DNA from: Chara braunii
Lineage: Eukaryota; Streptophyta; Charophyceae; Charales; Characeae
Reading direction: 5' to 3'
DNA: 64,000 bases
Assembly: GCA_003427395.1 (NCBI GenBank)
Contig: BFEA01000121.1
Coordinates: forward strand, 1,191,834 to 1,255,833
Shown here piece by piece: positions 54,375 through 64,000 of the stretch. A model generated the notes under the pieces. That model worked only from the letters and a program-made list of their open reading frames with translations, was not told where the DNA came from and did not search any database. The stretch's first letter is position 1. Every line of letters starts with the position of its first letter. The translations under genes and the position numbers were made by a program.

Positions 54375-54610
54375 CCCTTCGCCGCTCTAGCCTGGTACGC
54401 CAGATGTACTTCGTGCAGTGCCCTACAACAGGATAAGTTTTCGTGGGGCACAACTTTCTTTCCTAAGGGGTTGTCACCACCCTTAGGGGCATATCCCTAC
54501 CGAGCTAACGACCTACGTACGAAAACTTTTACATGCAATTGTAGAGGTAGGTCAGTCAAGGACGTTTGCTCATTGGTTGTAGTACAGGTACGTGCAGTTA
54601 AAACGTGTAT
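54375..54610 (-). repeat. Dispersed repeat with tRNA A-box-like motif, copy 2
   Basis: The reverse complement reads GAGCAAACG, CTGACCTACCTCTAC, GCATGTAAAAG, TTAGCTCGGTAGGGATA and GGGTGGTGACAACCCC, matching 47845-48080 with many substitutions. Confidence 0.5.
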
Positions 54611-56738
54611 TGAACCTGGATGTCGTTCGTCCATTCGGACACTGATCTTCTAAGGACGAAGCGTACGCTGGCCGACTCGGACGGTCTGAACCACGACTAC
54701 AACCCCCTGTAAAACGGTCCACTCTAGGTCGATAACAACGGCGACTCCTAAAGCAACGAATGCCCGCCAAGATGCTCCCTATAGAAAGAAAATGTATCCA
54801 CCGTGAGTAGATTTTAATTGCTTCTCATTTTTTCTTTTTTTTAAGTTCAGGATAACTTAAATGAAGAAAGTCGGACGAAGTGAAAAACGAGGATCATTTG
54901 GACGGGTATAGGAAGATAAGGTAATTCAGGATAGAAAAGGTCAATCCTCGAGAAAAAGCTAAGTACGTTTAACATTATCTACTTTATTTGAATCGAATTC
55001 GTTTTACGGTGCGCACAAAATTAATATTTTTTTAAAACAACCAACCCTTCTTGGCATGCAGGCAAGTGAGAAAAAAACAAAACTTTCCCTCTTTCTCAAA
55101 TAGGCATAATTAATCCCCTTTGCAAGCATCCTTCTACCTACCTGCACCCACAAAAACTACCACCGGTCTAGAAAATTCTCGTACTCTCGTCAGATCTCAC
55201 TTTTTCACATGCATAACCCCACACGCCTTACTTTACTTTTTTTGTCTGAACGTTCAAAACAGACAAGGCCAAGCAAAGTGTGCATTTACACAGGTGTGAA
55301 AAGGAGTCTGAGTCAATCAATTGACCTTGAGTGAAGTAGTGTCGAACGCGCCCTGGTCACTCAAGAAAGCCAAGTAACAATATACTCATTGCCAAAGAAA
55401 AGCCTGCAGCTCCAAGGTAAGTCCTAGGTCGACCAATGACCTTAATTCAACCTCTACTCGCACGTCCTACATGCGGGAGCCCCAAGTGTGAAAACGGCAA
55501 TTCGCGCACGCTCCAAAAAAAATTCATGGTTCTCGAGTCGGTCCCAACTAGTCCCAAGTGGTCCCAGATGATCCTACTCTATTAACCACCTCGCCAATGA
55601 TCTCATACTCGAAAACCACTTGTGCCGCACTCTTAAAAAAATAACAACTGCATCAAAAACTCAAACCTCAAGTGGAGAAAACCTCCACTGTGATCGCACA
55701 CGTCCAGAGTCAGTCCCAAGTGGTCTGAGGTGGTCCCAGGTGCTCCCACGTAGCTGCCCTCCGAATCAGCTGGCCCTAACTGTTGAAACTGCCTTCGCCA
55801 CTTACTCCAAAAAATAAAAATGGCCTCGAAATGTTAATATCGCAAGTATCGAGTATCGCACAGTCAAAACATTGTCCCCACTCCACCCACATATGCTTAA
55901 ACTAGTCCTGCTGTTTGTGTGCCGCACTCTAATTAACACCGCATTTGGAACCTGGTCCAATGTGTGCGCCAACTATCGTGTTGCTTCCAATTCATACCAG
56001 TCCTCAATTTACTGTACTCATGCCACCAAAAAAATTAACGATGAGGTCACCACTCACTGCGTCACCTCACTCGACCTCACGAATACCCGTAGTACCACCA
56101 CCTGACCATGCAAAAAAAAAAAAAAGGTCTACGGTCCAAAAAAAGAAGGTTCACTGCGCCAAAAACATTCAGCAGCACCTCCTCTCCAACTATCACCACC
56201 AAGCTATCAAGAAACGGGCAACACTTCCCTACCGAAAATATCACCGTCGTCGTGCCGTAAACCGAGCAGCACCTCCCTTCATAAAAATCCATTGTCGTCG
56301 TGCCGCAATTTTGGCAGCGTAACCCTGCAAAATGAAGTGCAGCGTGTCGCACGGTCACACCAACACTGCGTCAAAACAAATCATGCCGACGCTGTAAAAT
56401 TCCGGCAGCATATCCCCACAAAAATGAGAAAATAGCTTGCGAAAGGTTCGTCCACCAATACTACTACCAGTGAAGTCCTGACAGCCCGCCGTTGCCGTTG
56501 AAACCCACCACCAAATTAGTAAAATTTGGGCCCTCGATAAAATCCTGGCCCAAAGTTTACTCGCGCTGCACCGCTGCGGTCCCGCAGCGTCCCAAGTACC
56601 GCCCAGCTGGACGAGGACCAGCCAGAGGCAAGTGGAGCACAGTGCTTCCTACCCCGCCTATGGCGACCCTTCTCCTCCTCTCGCGCTCCTCTGCAGTCCT
56701 CTGGCCTCCTCCCTTGTTGCCTCGACAACTCCTACAGC
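54611..56738. other. Right flank, degenerate short repeats, no gene
   Basis: AGTCCCAAGTGGTCCCA-like phrases recur near 55545, 55712 and 55735, and GTGCCGCACTCT at 55622 and 55921. CGTCGTGCCG-AGCAGCACCTCC phrases recur at 56170-56330. This is low-grade tandem decay. ORFs are short and unsupported. Confidence 0.4.
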
Positions 56739-57066
56739 CAGTGTCGTCCCCCGTACGTTGAACGGGGGTCTCCGTATGACCCGTGTATACGGATGGACGA
56801 ACGGCCGTACGGGCGTACACACAGTCTCCGTTCGAACGTGACAGGGCCTGGTGTGAGGGGGAGGGAGGGGGTTTGACCCCCAGGGATGGTAGGGGGGTTC
56901 TCGAGGTTCACGTCAATATTTTTTTAAACATTTTAAGAAAAATTTTCGTGGTGGAAAAAGGAGAAAAAAAACAAAAGCAAAATCGAATGAATCTGCTGCT
57001 AGAACATGGAAATATACGTTGTCACACTTTGTTCTTGTTCTTGTTTGTATGTGTGTGTGTGTGTGT

Positions 57067-57105
<39 letters not shown>

Positions 57106-57187
57106 CGCGGGGGGGAGGCGACCCCCCCACGTCTAATCAATCAATCAATCAATCAATAAAAAATAAAATAAAAATAAAAAACGTGAT

Positions 57188-57225
<38 letters not shown>

Positions 57226-57877
57226 TTTGTATATGTGTGTGTTTGTGTGTGTGTGTTTGTGTGTGTTTGTGTGTGTGTGTGTGTATGTGTATGTGTTCGC
57301 GGGGGGGACGCGACCCCGCCACTGATAATCAATCAATTAATCAATCAAAAAAAAAAAAAAAACCAGCAAAAGCCGCGATCGTGTGTGTGTGTGTGTTCGC
57401 GGGGGGGAGGCGACTTCCCCACCGATAATCAATCAATCAATCAAAAAAAAAATCGAAAAAAAAAAGGTCGCGATCGTTTGTGTGTGCGTATGTGTGTGTG
57501 TGTGTGTGTTCGCAGGGGGGAGACGACCCCCCACTAACATTCAATCAATCAATCAATCCATCAATTAATCAATCAATCAATCAACCAATCAATCAATCAC
57601 TCACTCAATCAATCAATCAATCAATCAACCAATTAATCAATCAATCAATCTGCTTTTTTTTTTTTTAACATTTTTTTTTTTCTTATTTTTCTAATGGGGG
57701 GGGTTAGCCCCCGACGTCCGAACCCCCCCGACCCATCCAACCCCTCAACACCCGTTCGAAAGGCCGTTTACGGAGGGCCCAAAATCCATACGTACGGGTC
57801 GTACGGACGCTGAGGGTCTGTGCGTACGCTCGTACGGGAGTACGGACGGGCAATCCCCGTACAAAGTGACGACACTG
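56739..57877. mobile_element. TIR element with CGTACG-rich ends and nested simple repeats
   Basis: Perfect 10-bp terminal inverted repeats CAGTGTCGTC (56739) and GACGACACTG (57868-57877). Sub-terminal arms are rich in CGTACG and GTACGGG and face each other in inverted order over about 150 bp. The core is four units of (GT)n, then TTCGCGGGGGGGAGGCGACC-type G/C hairpin, then (AATC)n and an A-run, at about 57105, 57297, 57397 and 57509. No transposase and no clear target duplication. Likely non-autonomous. Confidence 0.65.
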
Positions 57878-57899
57878 CCTCCAGCAGCCCATCAACACT

Positions 57900-59062
57900 C
57901 AAGTGTGTTTGTCACACACTGGCAGCACGAGTGCATAAGAAAGGCAGTTGGGGACAACCGCCTTTTTTTATAGTGGCTAAGGAGGGTTAGACGTTGCTCC
58001 TGCCCATGCAAAATCGTGGGCTCACAGTGAGCTCTTGATCCTGCCAAGATCAACGACTAACTATGGCCGCGCGACAGCCACAACCTTAGTTGGGGCAGTT
58101 TCTTTAACTGCCCCATTTTTTTATTTTTTATTTTTACCTTAACTATCTCAAAATTTTGCGAAATACCTGAGGTCATGGCATTTCTGAAACTGTTTTTCTT
58201 TTATTTTTCTGATAAGGGGTTCGACAGATACAACCCCTTGCAGTTTGATGTACCTGAATCCTTTTCTCAGGGCAGATACATCGAGGAAAATATTGTACTT
58301 GGCCTTTTTTTTTATGACCCCTCATTTTTCAGGCTCCCTCTAAAAACGGGAGCCTGACAGTTGCCTCTGGCAGTTTCTGCCAGAGGTAGCACTTCGTGAG
58401 GACAAGTGTACTCACTAGAGTTCTGCAAAAAGAAAAAAAAAACTGAAAAAAAAAAGAAGAATAAAACTACATTTTACTAAATGCGCCTGACCCTTACCTC
58501 GGCCAGGTGCAGGCTGCTGAAACCAATAGCCTTTTTCTTGTTCTCTTTCTTGCCCTCCCCTGAAAATGGGGAGGGTTGTTGTTAGGTTGGGAGGAGTAGG
58601 AGTTCCCCTCCCAACTCCCTCGTTTCTCCCCCTCCAACCACCTTTCTCTCACTCACGTACTGTGAGCCGCAAGATTCAAGATGTCGCGGCCACAATCATT
58701 CGTTCCAAAAATGAAGTGGGAACCTTTATAATCCCACACAGTCTGAAAAGGCTGTTGTTTTTCATCCATGAGACAACAACCTCATTTTGTTTTTCCTTTC
58801 TTTTTTTTTCCTTCTTAATTGTGCAACTTTTTTCAACCTATTCCACATTCTTGTTCCAAACAGCCATGAAACAGGAGGGGGATAAACAAAAAGGAAAAGG
58901 AAAAAAAAAAAAAGGGAAATTTTCGAAATGCCCCTTTGACGGCCTACGTACCCTGATTTGCCCCTAGGCCCTCAGCACTTTCCTGCAGGCCCCGGTTAGT
59001 GAGGGGCACAAGTTAGCCACGCAACTTTTTGGACCCTCGGTGCCATTTCACCGAAAGTTGTG
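57900..59062. repeat. Hairpin array 2: about 18 different perfect short stems
   Basis: Checked stems: GGGGCAGTT/AACTGCCCC (58092), AAGGGGTT/AACCCCTT (58214), GATGTA..CCTGA/TCAGG..TACATC (58247), CAGGCTCCC/GGGAGCCTG (58330), CCTCTGGCA/TGCCAGAGG (58364), CCCTCCCC/GGGGAGGG (58553), GTTGGGAGG/CCTCCCAAC (58586), GTGGGA/TCCCAC (58716), GGCCTA/TAGGCC (58941), TCGGTG/CACCGA (59037, with outer CAACTTT/AAAGTTG). Loops are 5-18 nt, spacing about 40-90 bp. Two are followed by T-runs. No ORF. Function unknown. Confidence 0.8.
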
Positions 59063-59159
59063 CGATATTACCCTCATGTTGGGCATGCATCTTTCCATAA
59101 TGCCCTCTCGTGGGAAATTCGGATTTCGTGTTGCTACAAAAATGAAGCAGTTCGTGTTT

Positions 59160-59232
59160 GTATTTTTTTTTTTTTTTCTTGTGTGAGAGAGAGAGAGTGT
59201 GTGTATGTGTGTGTGTGTGTGTGTCTGTGTCT

Positions 59233-59284
<52 letters not shown>

Positions 59285-59445
59285 CTTTGAAAGAGAGAGA
59301 GAGAGAGAGACAGAGACAGACAGAGACAGACATACTCTGAGAGAGAGAAAGAGAGACAGAGACAGACATACTCTGAGAGAGAGAGAGAGAGACAGAGACA
59401 GACATACTCTGAGAGAGAGAGAGAGACGGACACACTCTAAGAGAG
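59160..59445. repeat. GT/CA/GA microsatellite cluster with 36-bp minisatellite
   Basis: T-run, GA, (GT)n, (CA)n, GA, then four units containing GACAGACATACTCTGAGAGA at 36-, 36- and 28-bp spacing. Confidence 0.9.
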
Positions 59446-59564
59446 AGAGAGAGAGGAAGTGGGCACTACCTTCTTCCCTAAACATAATGCAACCCAATTG
59501 TGACGGCACCAAACCGCAAATCTAGATTGTATACATTGTAACGGGGGTCCGTTATGTTCGAGGG

Positions 59565-59566
<2 letters not shown>

Positions 59567-59615
<49 letters not shown>

Positions 59616-59652
59616 GGTTGGAACGGGCGGCAGCGAGAGCAAGAGTGGGCGG

Positions 59653-59709
<57 letters not shown>

Positions 59710-59746
59710 GGTTCGAAAGGGCAGCAGCGGGAGCAAGAGCGGGCGG

Positions 59747-59824
<78 letters not shown>

Positions 59825-59966
59825 GGTACGATACAGACAAGTGTAGCCTGGCCACAACGAAACAAAATGTGCGAATGTATCTGATGGAGAGAATGGACCA
59901 GACAGATTTGCTCCACCACATGCATTCACGCATTTGTGCAGGAGAGAGAGCGAGAGCGAGCGAGCG

Positions 59967-60031
<65 letters not shown>

Positions 60032-60032
60032 N

Positions 60033-60104
<72 letters not shown>

Positions 60105-60120
60105 AAGAGAGAGTGAGAGA
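59567..60120. repeat. Long (GA)n arrays
   Basis: Four long GA runs (59567-59612, 59657-59706, 59751-59820, 59941-60118) are separated by short unique or duplicated spacers (GGCAGCAGCGGGAGCAAGAG type). One N at 60032. E/R-rich and S/L-rich frames here are artefacts. Confidence 0.95.
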
Positions 60121-60125
60121 GAGTG

Positions 60126-60648
60126 TGTGTTACGGACTCTGCCAGGGCTCGATCCCTGGTCCGCGGGTTACCACCAGCTAGGCTGCTATTCTATTTTTTT
60201 GAAGTCACTGATCTCGAGTTCCTGACTGTTGGCGCCCTCTGCAGTTGGCGCCCGTTCCCAAATCCCACCTCTGGTACTTTCTGATGTCGATACTTGCCAC
60301 CATCCGGGATTCTGGCGCATAGGCTCAGACCTTCGATTTTCAGTTCAGCCCTGAGGCAAATCGCAGTTCTGCCCTCAGACTCAACTTTACTCCGGTACTT
60401 AAGACAGAACTCAAGCTGAGTTCGGGGACTCAGTTTTGGCCTCAGTGTTTGTGCTTCAGTATGACTTGCTGTGATATTGTGTACGGAACCAAGATTGCGA
60501 CTTTGCGACTTTCCCACTTCGTCACTTTGTGTCCGTGTCCGTCAAGTCCTGTCGAGTCCGTATTGAGTTGATTCTGCGTGGGTGTGTGTGCTCTCACTCC
60601 CTCCCTCTCTCTTCCCCGACCTCGCTGCTCTGCCTCAACCTCGTCACA
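60126..60648 (+). repeat. Candidate 5' LTR, initiator-Met PBS family
   Basis: Begins TGTGTTACGG and ends CGTCACA, followed one base later by TGGTATCGGAGC. The left end is inferred only from the TG start and inverted termini. No second copy is in the window. Confidence 0.5.
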
Positions 60649-60649
60649 C

Positions 60650-60661
60650 TGGTATCGGAGC
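60650..60661 (+). promoter_or_regulatory. Primer-binding site, tRNA-iMet type
   Basis: TGGTATCGGAGC differs by one base from TGGTATCAGAGC, the common plant initiator-Met PBS. Confidence 0.7.
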
Positions 60662-60898
60662 GACTTCGGCCCTCCCTCCTGCCCTAATTTTGCGTCGTCG
60701 TCGTCGACCTTGTCCACGTCTTCATCGTCGCCGTAATTTGCCACGTCATCGAGATCGTCGTCACCTCGTCACCGTTGTCGTCGTAGCCAGGACATCTTCA
60801 TCGTCGTCGTCATCGTCGCTGCCATGTCGTCGCCAACATTCCCTCGTACCCGCTGCCACGTCATCATTACCACTGTCGCTGCCATCGAGGACGTGCAG

Positions 60899-61818
60899 GT
60901 AAGTCGCCGATAATTTTTTTGTTATTTTCTTTTCTTTTCCTTTTTCTCCCCCTTATATCTTATTCCTCCTTATCATCGTTGTCATCATCATTTCTTTTTC
61001 CTATTCTTTTTCTTCCTCTTTTTTTTCCCTCCCGATTTTTCTTCTTCTCCTCCTTCTCCCTCCGATTGTTCTCCTTCCCCCTCGTCGATTCTCTTCGCCC
61101 CCCCGCAACTCCCCTGCCTACCTGCGACCTCCCGCTCTCCGCTCTTTCCCCCCTTGATCCTATTCCCCCCCCCGCTGCCACTCATCACCATCGGGGTTCT
61201 TCCCTCCACGCACCACCATCTCCCACCTCCCACGTGCCCCCCCCTCGCAATCTTCCCCCGCTCCCGTCGTTCCCCTTCGTCCCCTTCGCTTCCTCGCTTC
61301 CCCGCTCCCGCGCGATTCCCTGTATGATCCCCCAACCCCTGACTCTCGATCCCCACGCGTCTCCATTCGTCGCCCGCCGGGCGATCTTCCTCCTAACTCC
61401 GCAAATCCCTCTCCCGATCCCGACTCCCCCCCCCCCCCCCCCCCCCCCGATCCTCCCCCGATTCCCCCTGCCCCCCCCCGACTTACCTCGACCTGGATCT
61501 CGCCCAACTACGATCGCGACTCCTCCACCTCCCTCCCCAACTACGTGCCCCCACCCCCGACCCCAACCAGGACCCCATTCCCACGACTTCCTCCTTCCCA
61601 CGCACAGCCCGCGCGGGATCCCCCAAGTCCGCTTCCCCGCCCTTTACGACTCTCCCCCCAAGTCCCCCCCCCCATCATCATCATCATAAATCTTCCCGTA
61701 CAAGCCTTTCCTTTAGCTACCCACCACTCTACCACCCCATCAATCATAGATCCTTATTTATCAATTTATTTATTTATAATTTATTTTTATTATTCTGAAA
61801 CATTTTTCACCTTTGCAG
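60899..61818 (+). other. Candidate intron in a retroelement leader
   Basis: The donor is a perfect CAG|GTAAGT (60896-60904). The acceptor is TTTTTCACCTTTGCAG at 61803-61818. The 920 bp between are C/T-rich on the plus strand, with a C-run near 61430-61447. Open frames through it are proline/leucine/serine low complexity. Splicing is inferred only from the sites. Confidence 0.4.
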
Positions 61819-61839
61819 AGTATCGAGTAGAACCCTGTG

Positions 61840-62596
61840 TGTTTTGAACCCATGACCTATGTTTTAGTGGTGACTGTACCTTGTCATAGGTCCTTGTAGT
61901 TGTAGGGGTTCGATTTGCAGATTTGGGTCAAGTAGGGGTTACAAATGTGTAGAGGTCGAAACTGCTAGGCAAGAGGTTCATAGGTAAGTCGTAGGTCCAA
62001 CTGCTTCCAGTAGGCAGTGCGACTGCATCGAGTCGACAATGCAACGCCATGCAATCAGCGGTACTGGTCCAGTCAGTTGCAGTCCAGTCAAGCAAGTACC
62101 GTGTCGGACTGTATGCACCGAGGGCTTGGAAGAAAGGGGTAGACCAGCGATCAACAAAAGTATAAATCAAGAGGCAGAATTCAGGGATTCATTCATTCGT
62201 TGCGTGAGCCATGCGGAAGCGCTGTTTCAAGCGACTTTTGCGAGGCGGTCTACGGAGCGCCCAAGGTTGAAGAGGGCTCGAAGAAGTTAGCGTAGCCATA
62301 GTTAGTGGTGAAGCGGCCATAGCCGTTGTAGATAGGAGAGAAACACAAGAGTGTGTAAGTGTGTGGGGTATTCAGGGTGATCCAGAGTTGAGTGAGTGCG
62401 AACGGTGGTGTTGGAGACAGTGTCGAGAGTTGGGTTGTACAGGCGTTGAAGCGCTATAGCCTATTCAAGCAAGTTTATGCCCGAACTGTTTTCTCGAGTT
62501 CCATATCTCAGAGTTTTGAGTGGGCAGTGTGCGGCAGTGTGATTTGCCATTTGTTTGCATGTATGTGAAGCGAAGAAGAAAGCGAGTCTGCCTGCA
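61840..62596 (+). repeat. 5' LTR of a further LTR retrotransposon
   Basis: Ends GCCTGCA at 62596, right before the PBS. Related in reverse to the solo LTR at 42448-43060. The left boundary is not fixed; homology to the solo LTR reaches at least about 61860. Confidence 0.65.
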
Positions 62597-62597
62597 T

Positions 62598-62609
62598 TGG
62601 TATCAGAGT
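62598..62609 (+). promoter_or_regulatory. Primer-binding site, tRNA-iMet type
   Basis: TGGTATCAGAGT lies one base after the LTR end and matches the initiator-Met complement in 11 of 12 positions. Confidence 0.8.
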
Positions 62610-62731
62610 TGGTTCTCGTTACTCCACGTGCCATCGTCATTGTTATAGGTCGGAGCCATAGCTGCAGCTGCGCCAACGAAGAAGGGTGGTTTGTCATAGT
62701 CGCACCGCAGAAGGAGGGTGTCGCGAACCTG

Positions 62732-62778
<47 letters not shown>

Positions 62779-63840
62779 AGAGCGATACAAGATTGTTGTG
62801 CGGCCTAAGGAAGAAGGTGGCGACCATAGCCGCCGAGCTCGGACACGGAGAAGAGGAGTAAAGAGGAGAGAAAGGGGACGAAGAGAGGAGAGAGAAGCAT
62901 AGTTGAGGTGGAGGAGGAAGGAGAGACAAAGAAGGGAGAAAGAAAAGCCATACCAGCGGGTGAAGAAGATAAAGACGAAGGTGAGAGAGAAGCCATAGCC
63001 GAGGGAGGACAAAGAAGGAAGGTGAAAGGAAGTAAGGAGGGTTGGCGACCATAGCCAAAGTTGACCGAAGTGTTTACCAGCGTTGACCAGGCGTTTACCA
63101 AAGTTTACCGACTGTTTCTCAACGTTGACCAGGGTGCATGCTGGAGTTGACCGAACAGTTGACCAGCATTGACCAAGGAGTTGGCGGGGGCGCTGACTAG
63201 TATTGACCAAGGTGACGACTAGGGCGTTGACCGGAGCTGTTGACCACAAAGTTTGACCAAGTTGGAGTTGGTATACTCTCGCCGAACCTTCAACCTATTC
63301 CCTCGCCCTATGGATGAGAACACACCCCATGCTACTTGTTGAGTCAGTATGTCTCTTCTTTCTGCATTGAGTCTTTTTTGTCCAGGTGTTAGAAACTTTG
63401 TGTATGAGGTCATAAAGCTGCGTTGACCAAACCCACACGGACTGAGTAAGGCTAAAGGCCATGTTTGACAACTGACTGACCCGGAGGACAAACCCTCCCA
63501 AGGACCGGTACAAACCGGCGGGCTGCTCAGTGTGGCACGGTAGGCCCAAAGTCCAAGTTGTGGGCTGCACAACCAACTGTCTACGTCTTAAGAGGACTTG
63601 CTGATTGCGTCGTCCTGTTTGCGACGTTAAATAATTCCTGACGAGTTACGTGGGATCTCCTTAAATGCTTCCTGATCAGCAGTAAGTCCTGTAGTGACAA
63701 TCTAGAAGTAGAGTCAGGCTAAAGACCATAGTTGACAGAGTCCTCCAAGGATTTTGTGGTCCTTAGTAAGTCGGTTTTAAGTTAAGTCAGTGAGGGGGTG
63801 AGAGTCTAAGTGGTGAGGACTGAAACTGTCATCCGGTTGT
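62610..63840 (+). other. Leader between PBS and gag
   Basis: About 1.2 kb, with a GA run (62728-62774), purine-rich sequence, and a TTGACC-rich minisatellite (63058-63257). Minus-strand open frames here (up to 262 codons) run antisense through simple sequence and are rejected. Confidence 0.5.
63058..63257. repeat. Degenerate TTGACC-rich minisatellite
   Basis: Ten TTGACC hexamers in 200 bp, in units of about 15-25 bp (GTTGACCAGG, GTTTACCAAAG types). TTGACC contains the W-box core TTGAC bound by plant WRKY factors. Confidence 0.8.
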
Positions 63841-64000
63841 ATGCCTATCACCATCGTTGACAAGCGTAGTGGTACGAGCACCACCCCATATACAAAGGAG
63901 CAGGAAGAGAGTGTCGTCGCCATATTGAAGGAAAGAAAAGAGAAGGAGGCCAAGAAGAAGGCCCTGTTGGAAGCACAGACGGCGAAGAAGAAGAAGCTTG
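63841..64000 (+). CDS. Gag N-terminus of an LTR retrotransposon, partial
   Basis: An open frame from ATG at 63841 to the window edge, 53 codons, beginning MPITIVDKRSGTSTTPYTK and continuing into a K/E/A-rich, coiled-coil-like helix (ERKEKEAKKKALLEAQ). It lies about 1.23 kb after the PBS at 62598, where gag is expected, in the same orientation. The style matches what I remember of the gag start of gypsy elements in Chara, an impression I cannot check. It is cut by the window, so domains and completeness are unknown. Confidence 0.6.
   Translation, partial: MPITIVDKRSGTSTTPYTKEQEESVVAILKERKEKEAKKKALLEAQTAKKKKL

Noticed and set aside
54081-54653. 190-codon plus-strand ORF
   Set aside because: Its second half is the reverse complement of a dispersed repeat, and no domain is visible.
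57960-58125. Bacterial intrinsic terminators (hairpin plus T-run), suggesting contamination
   Set aside because: No bacterial genes, ribosome-binding sites or operon structure nearby. The hairpins continue without T-runs for 1 kb.
60130-60185. tRNA T-arm-like hairpin CCAGGG-CTCGAT-CCCTGG
   Set aside because: No other tRNA arms around it; it lies at the start of a candidate LTR.
60919-61689. 256-codon proline/serine/leucine-rich ORF and its G/R-rich antisense frames
   Set aside because: The stretch is polypyrimidine low complexity with a C homopolymer and lies within a candidate intron.
62461-63249. 262-codon minus-strand ORF
   Set aside because: It runs antisense through GA repeat, purine-rich leader and the TTGACC minisatellite. 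Composition is artefactual.

Overview
This window looks like intergenic, transposon-filled nuclear DNA from the green plant lineage. I recognise no host gene, rRNA or tRNA. The primer-binding sites are of plant type: tRNA-Asp (TGGCGCCGTTGC...) and initiator tRNA-Met (TGGTATCAGAG). The sequence is full of simple repeats and holds decayed, nested Ty3/gypsy LTR retrotransposons with very long LTRs. A streptophyte alga such as Chara is my best guess, made from memory of the style of its repeats; it is not proven here.

Layout. 1-3297 is flank, with a small GC-palindrome-bordered element (733-1239) and a CT array. 3298-53819 is one minus-strand Ty3/gypsy element (element 1). Its 3' LTR is 3298-6565. 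Its body is 6566-18499: IN C-terminus, IN, RT-RNase H, protease, gag, several extra pre-gag ORFs, then the PBS at 18481-18498. Its 5' LTR (18500-20043 plus 52402-53819) is split by a second, plus-strand element of about 32 kb (element 2, 20044-52401), flanked by the 4-bp direct repeat CTGT. Element 2 has a 7.36-kb 5' LTR (20044-27399), a tRNA-Asp PBS (27404-27420), pre-gag modules, gag, PR, RT, RNase H, IN, a 3-kb non-pol tail with an antisense RG-rich ORF, and a 3' LTR (38901-41385 plus 48171-52401). That 3' LTR is itself interrupted by 6.8 kb of foreign sequence carrying a solo LTR, ATT arrays and an array of more than 20 hairpins.

53820-64000 is right flank: a diverged inverted copy of a dispersed repeat, a TIR element with CGTACG-rich ends (56739-57877), a second hairpin array (57900-59062), long GA/GT arrays, an LTR plus initiator-Met PBS with an intron-like segment (60126-61818), and the 5' end of another LTR retrotransposon. 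The last has an LTR ending at 62596, a PBS at 62598, and a gag ORF starting at 63841 that runs off the window.

How the parts work together. gag, PR, RT, RNase H and IN are the replication set of each element, and PBS and PPT prime its two cDNA strands. Both large elements carry nonsense codons and damaged motifs, so they look inactive. The least explained features are three. First, a repeated protein module (core [YH]D[VIM]R.Y[VL]) lies upstream of gag in both elements and again inside the LTR of element 2. Second and third are the two hairpin arrays. The assembly also contains a Nextera mate-pair junction adapter (21311-21347), and a 45-N gap at the equivalent site of the other LTR. All homology statements come from reading the sequence by eye; no database was searched.
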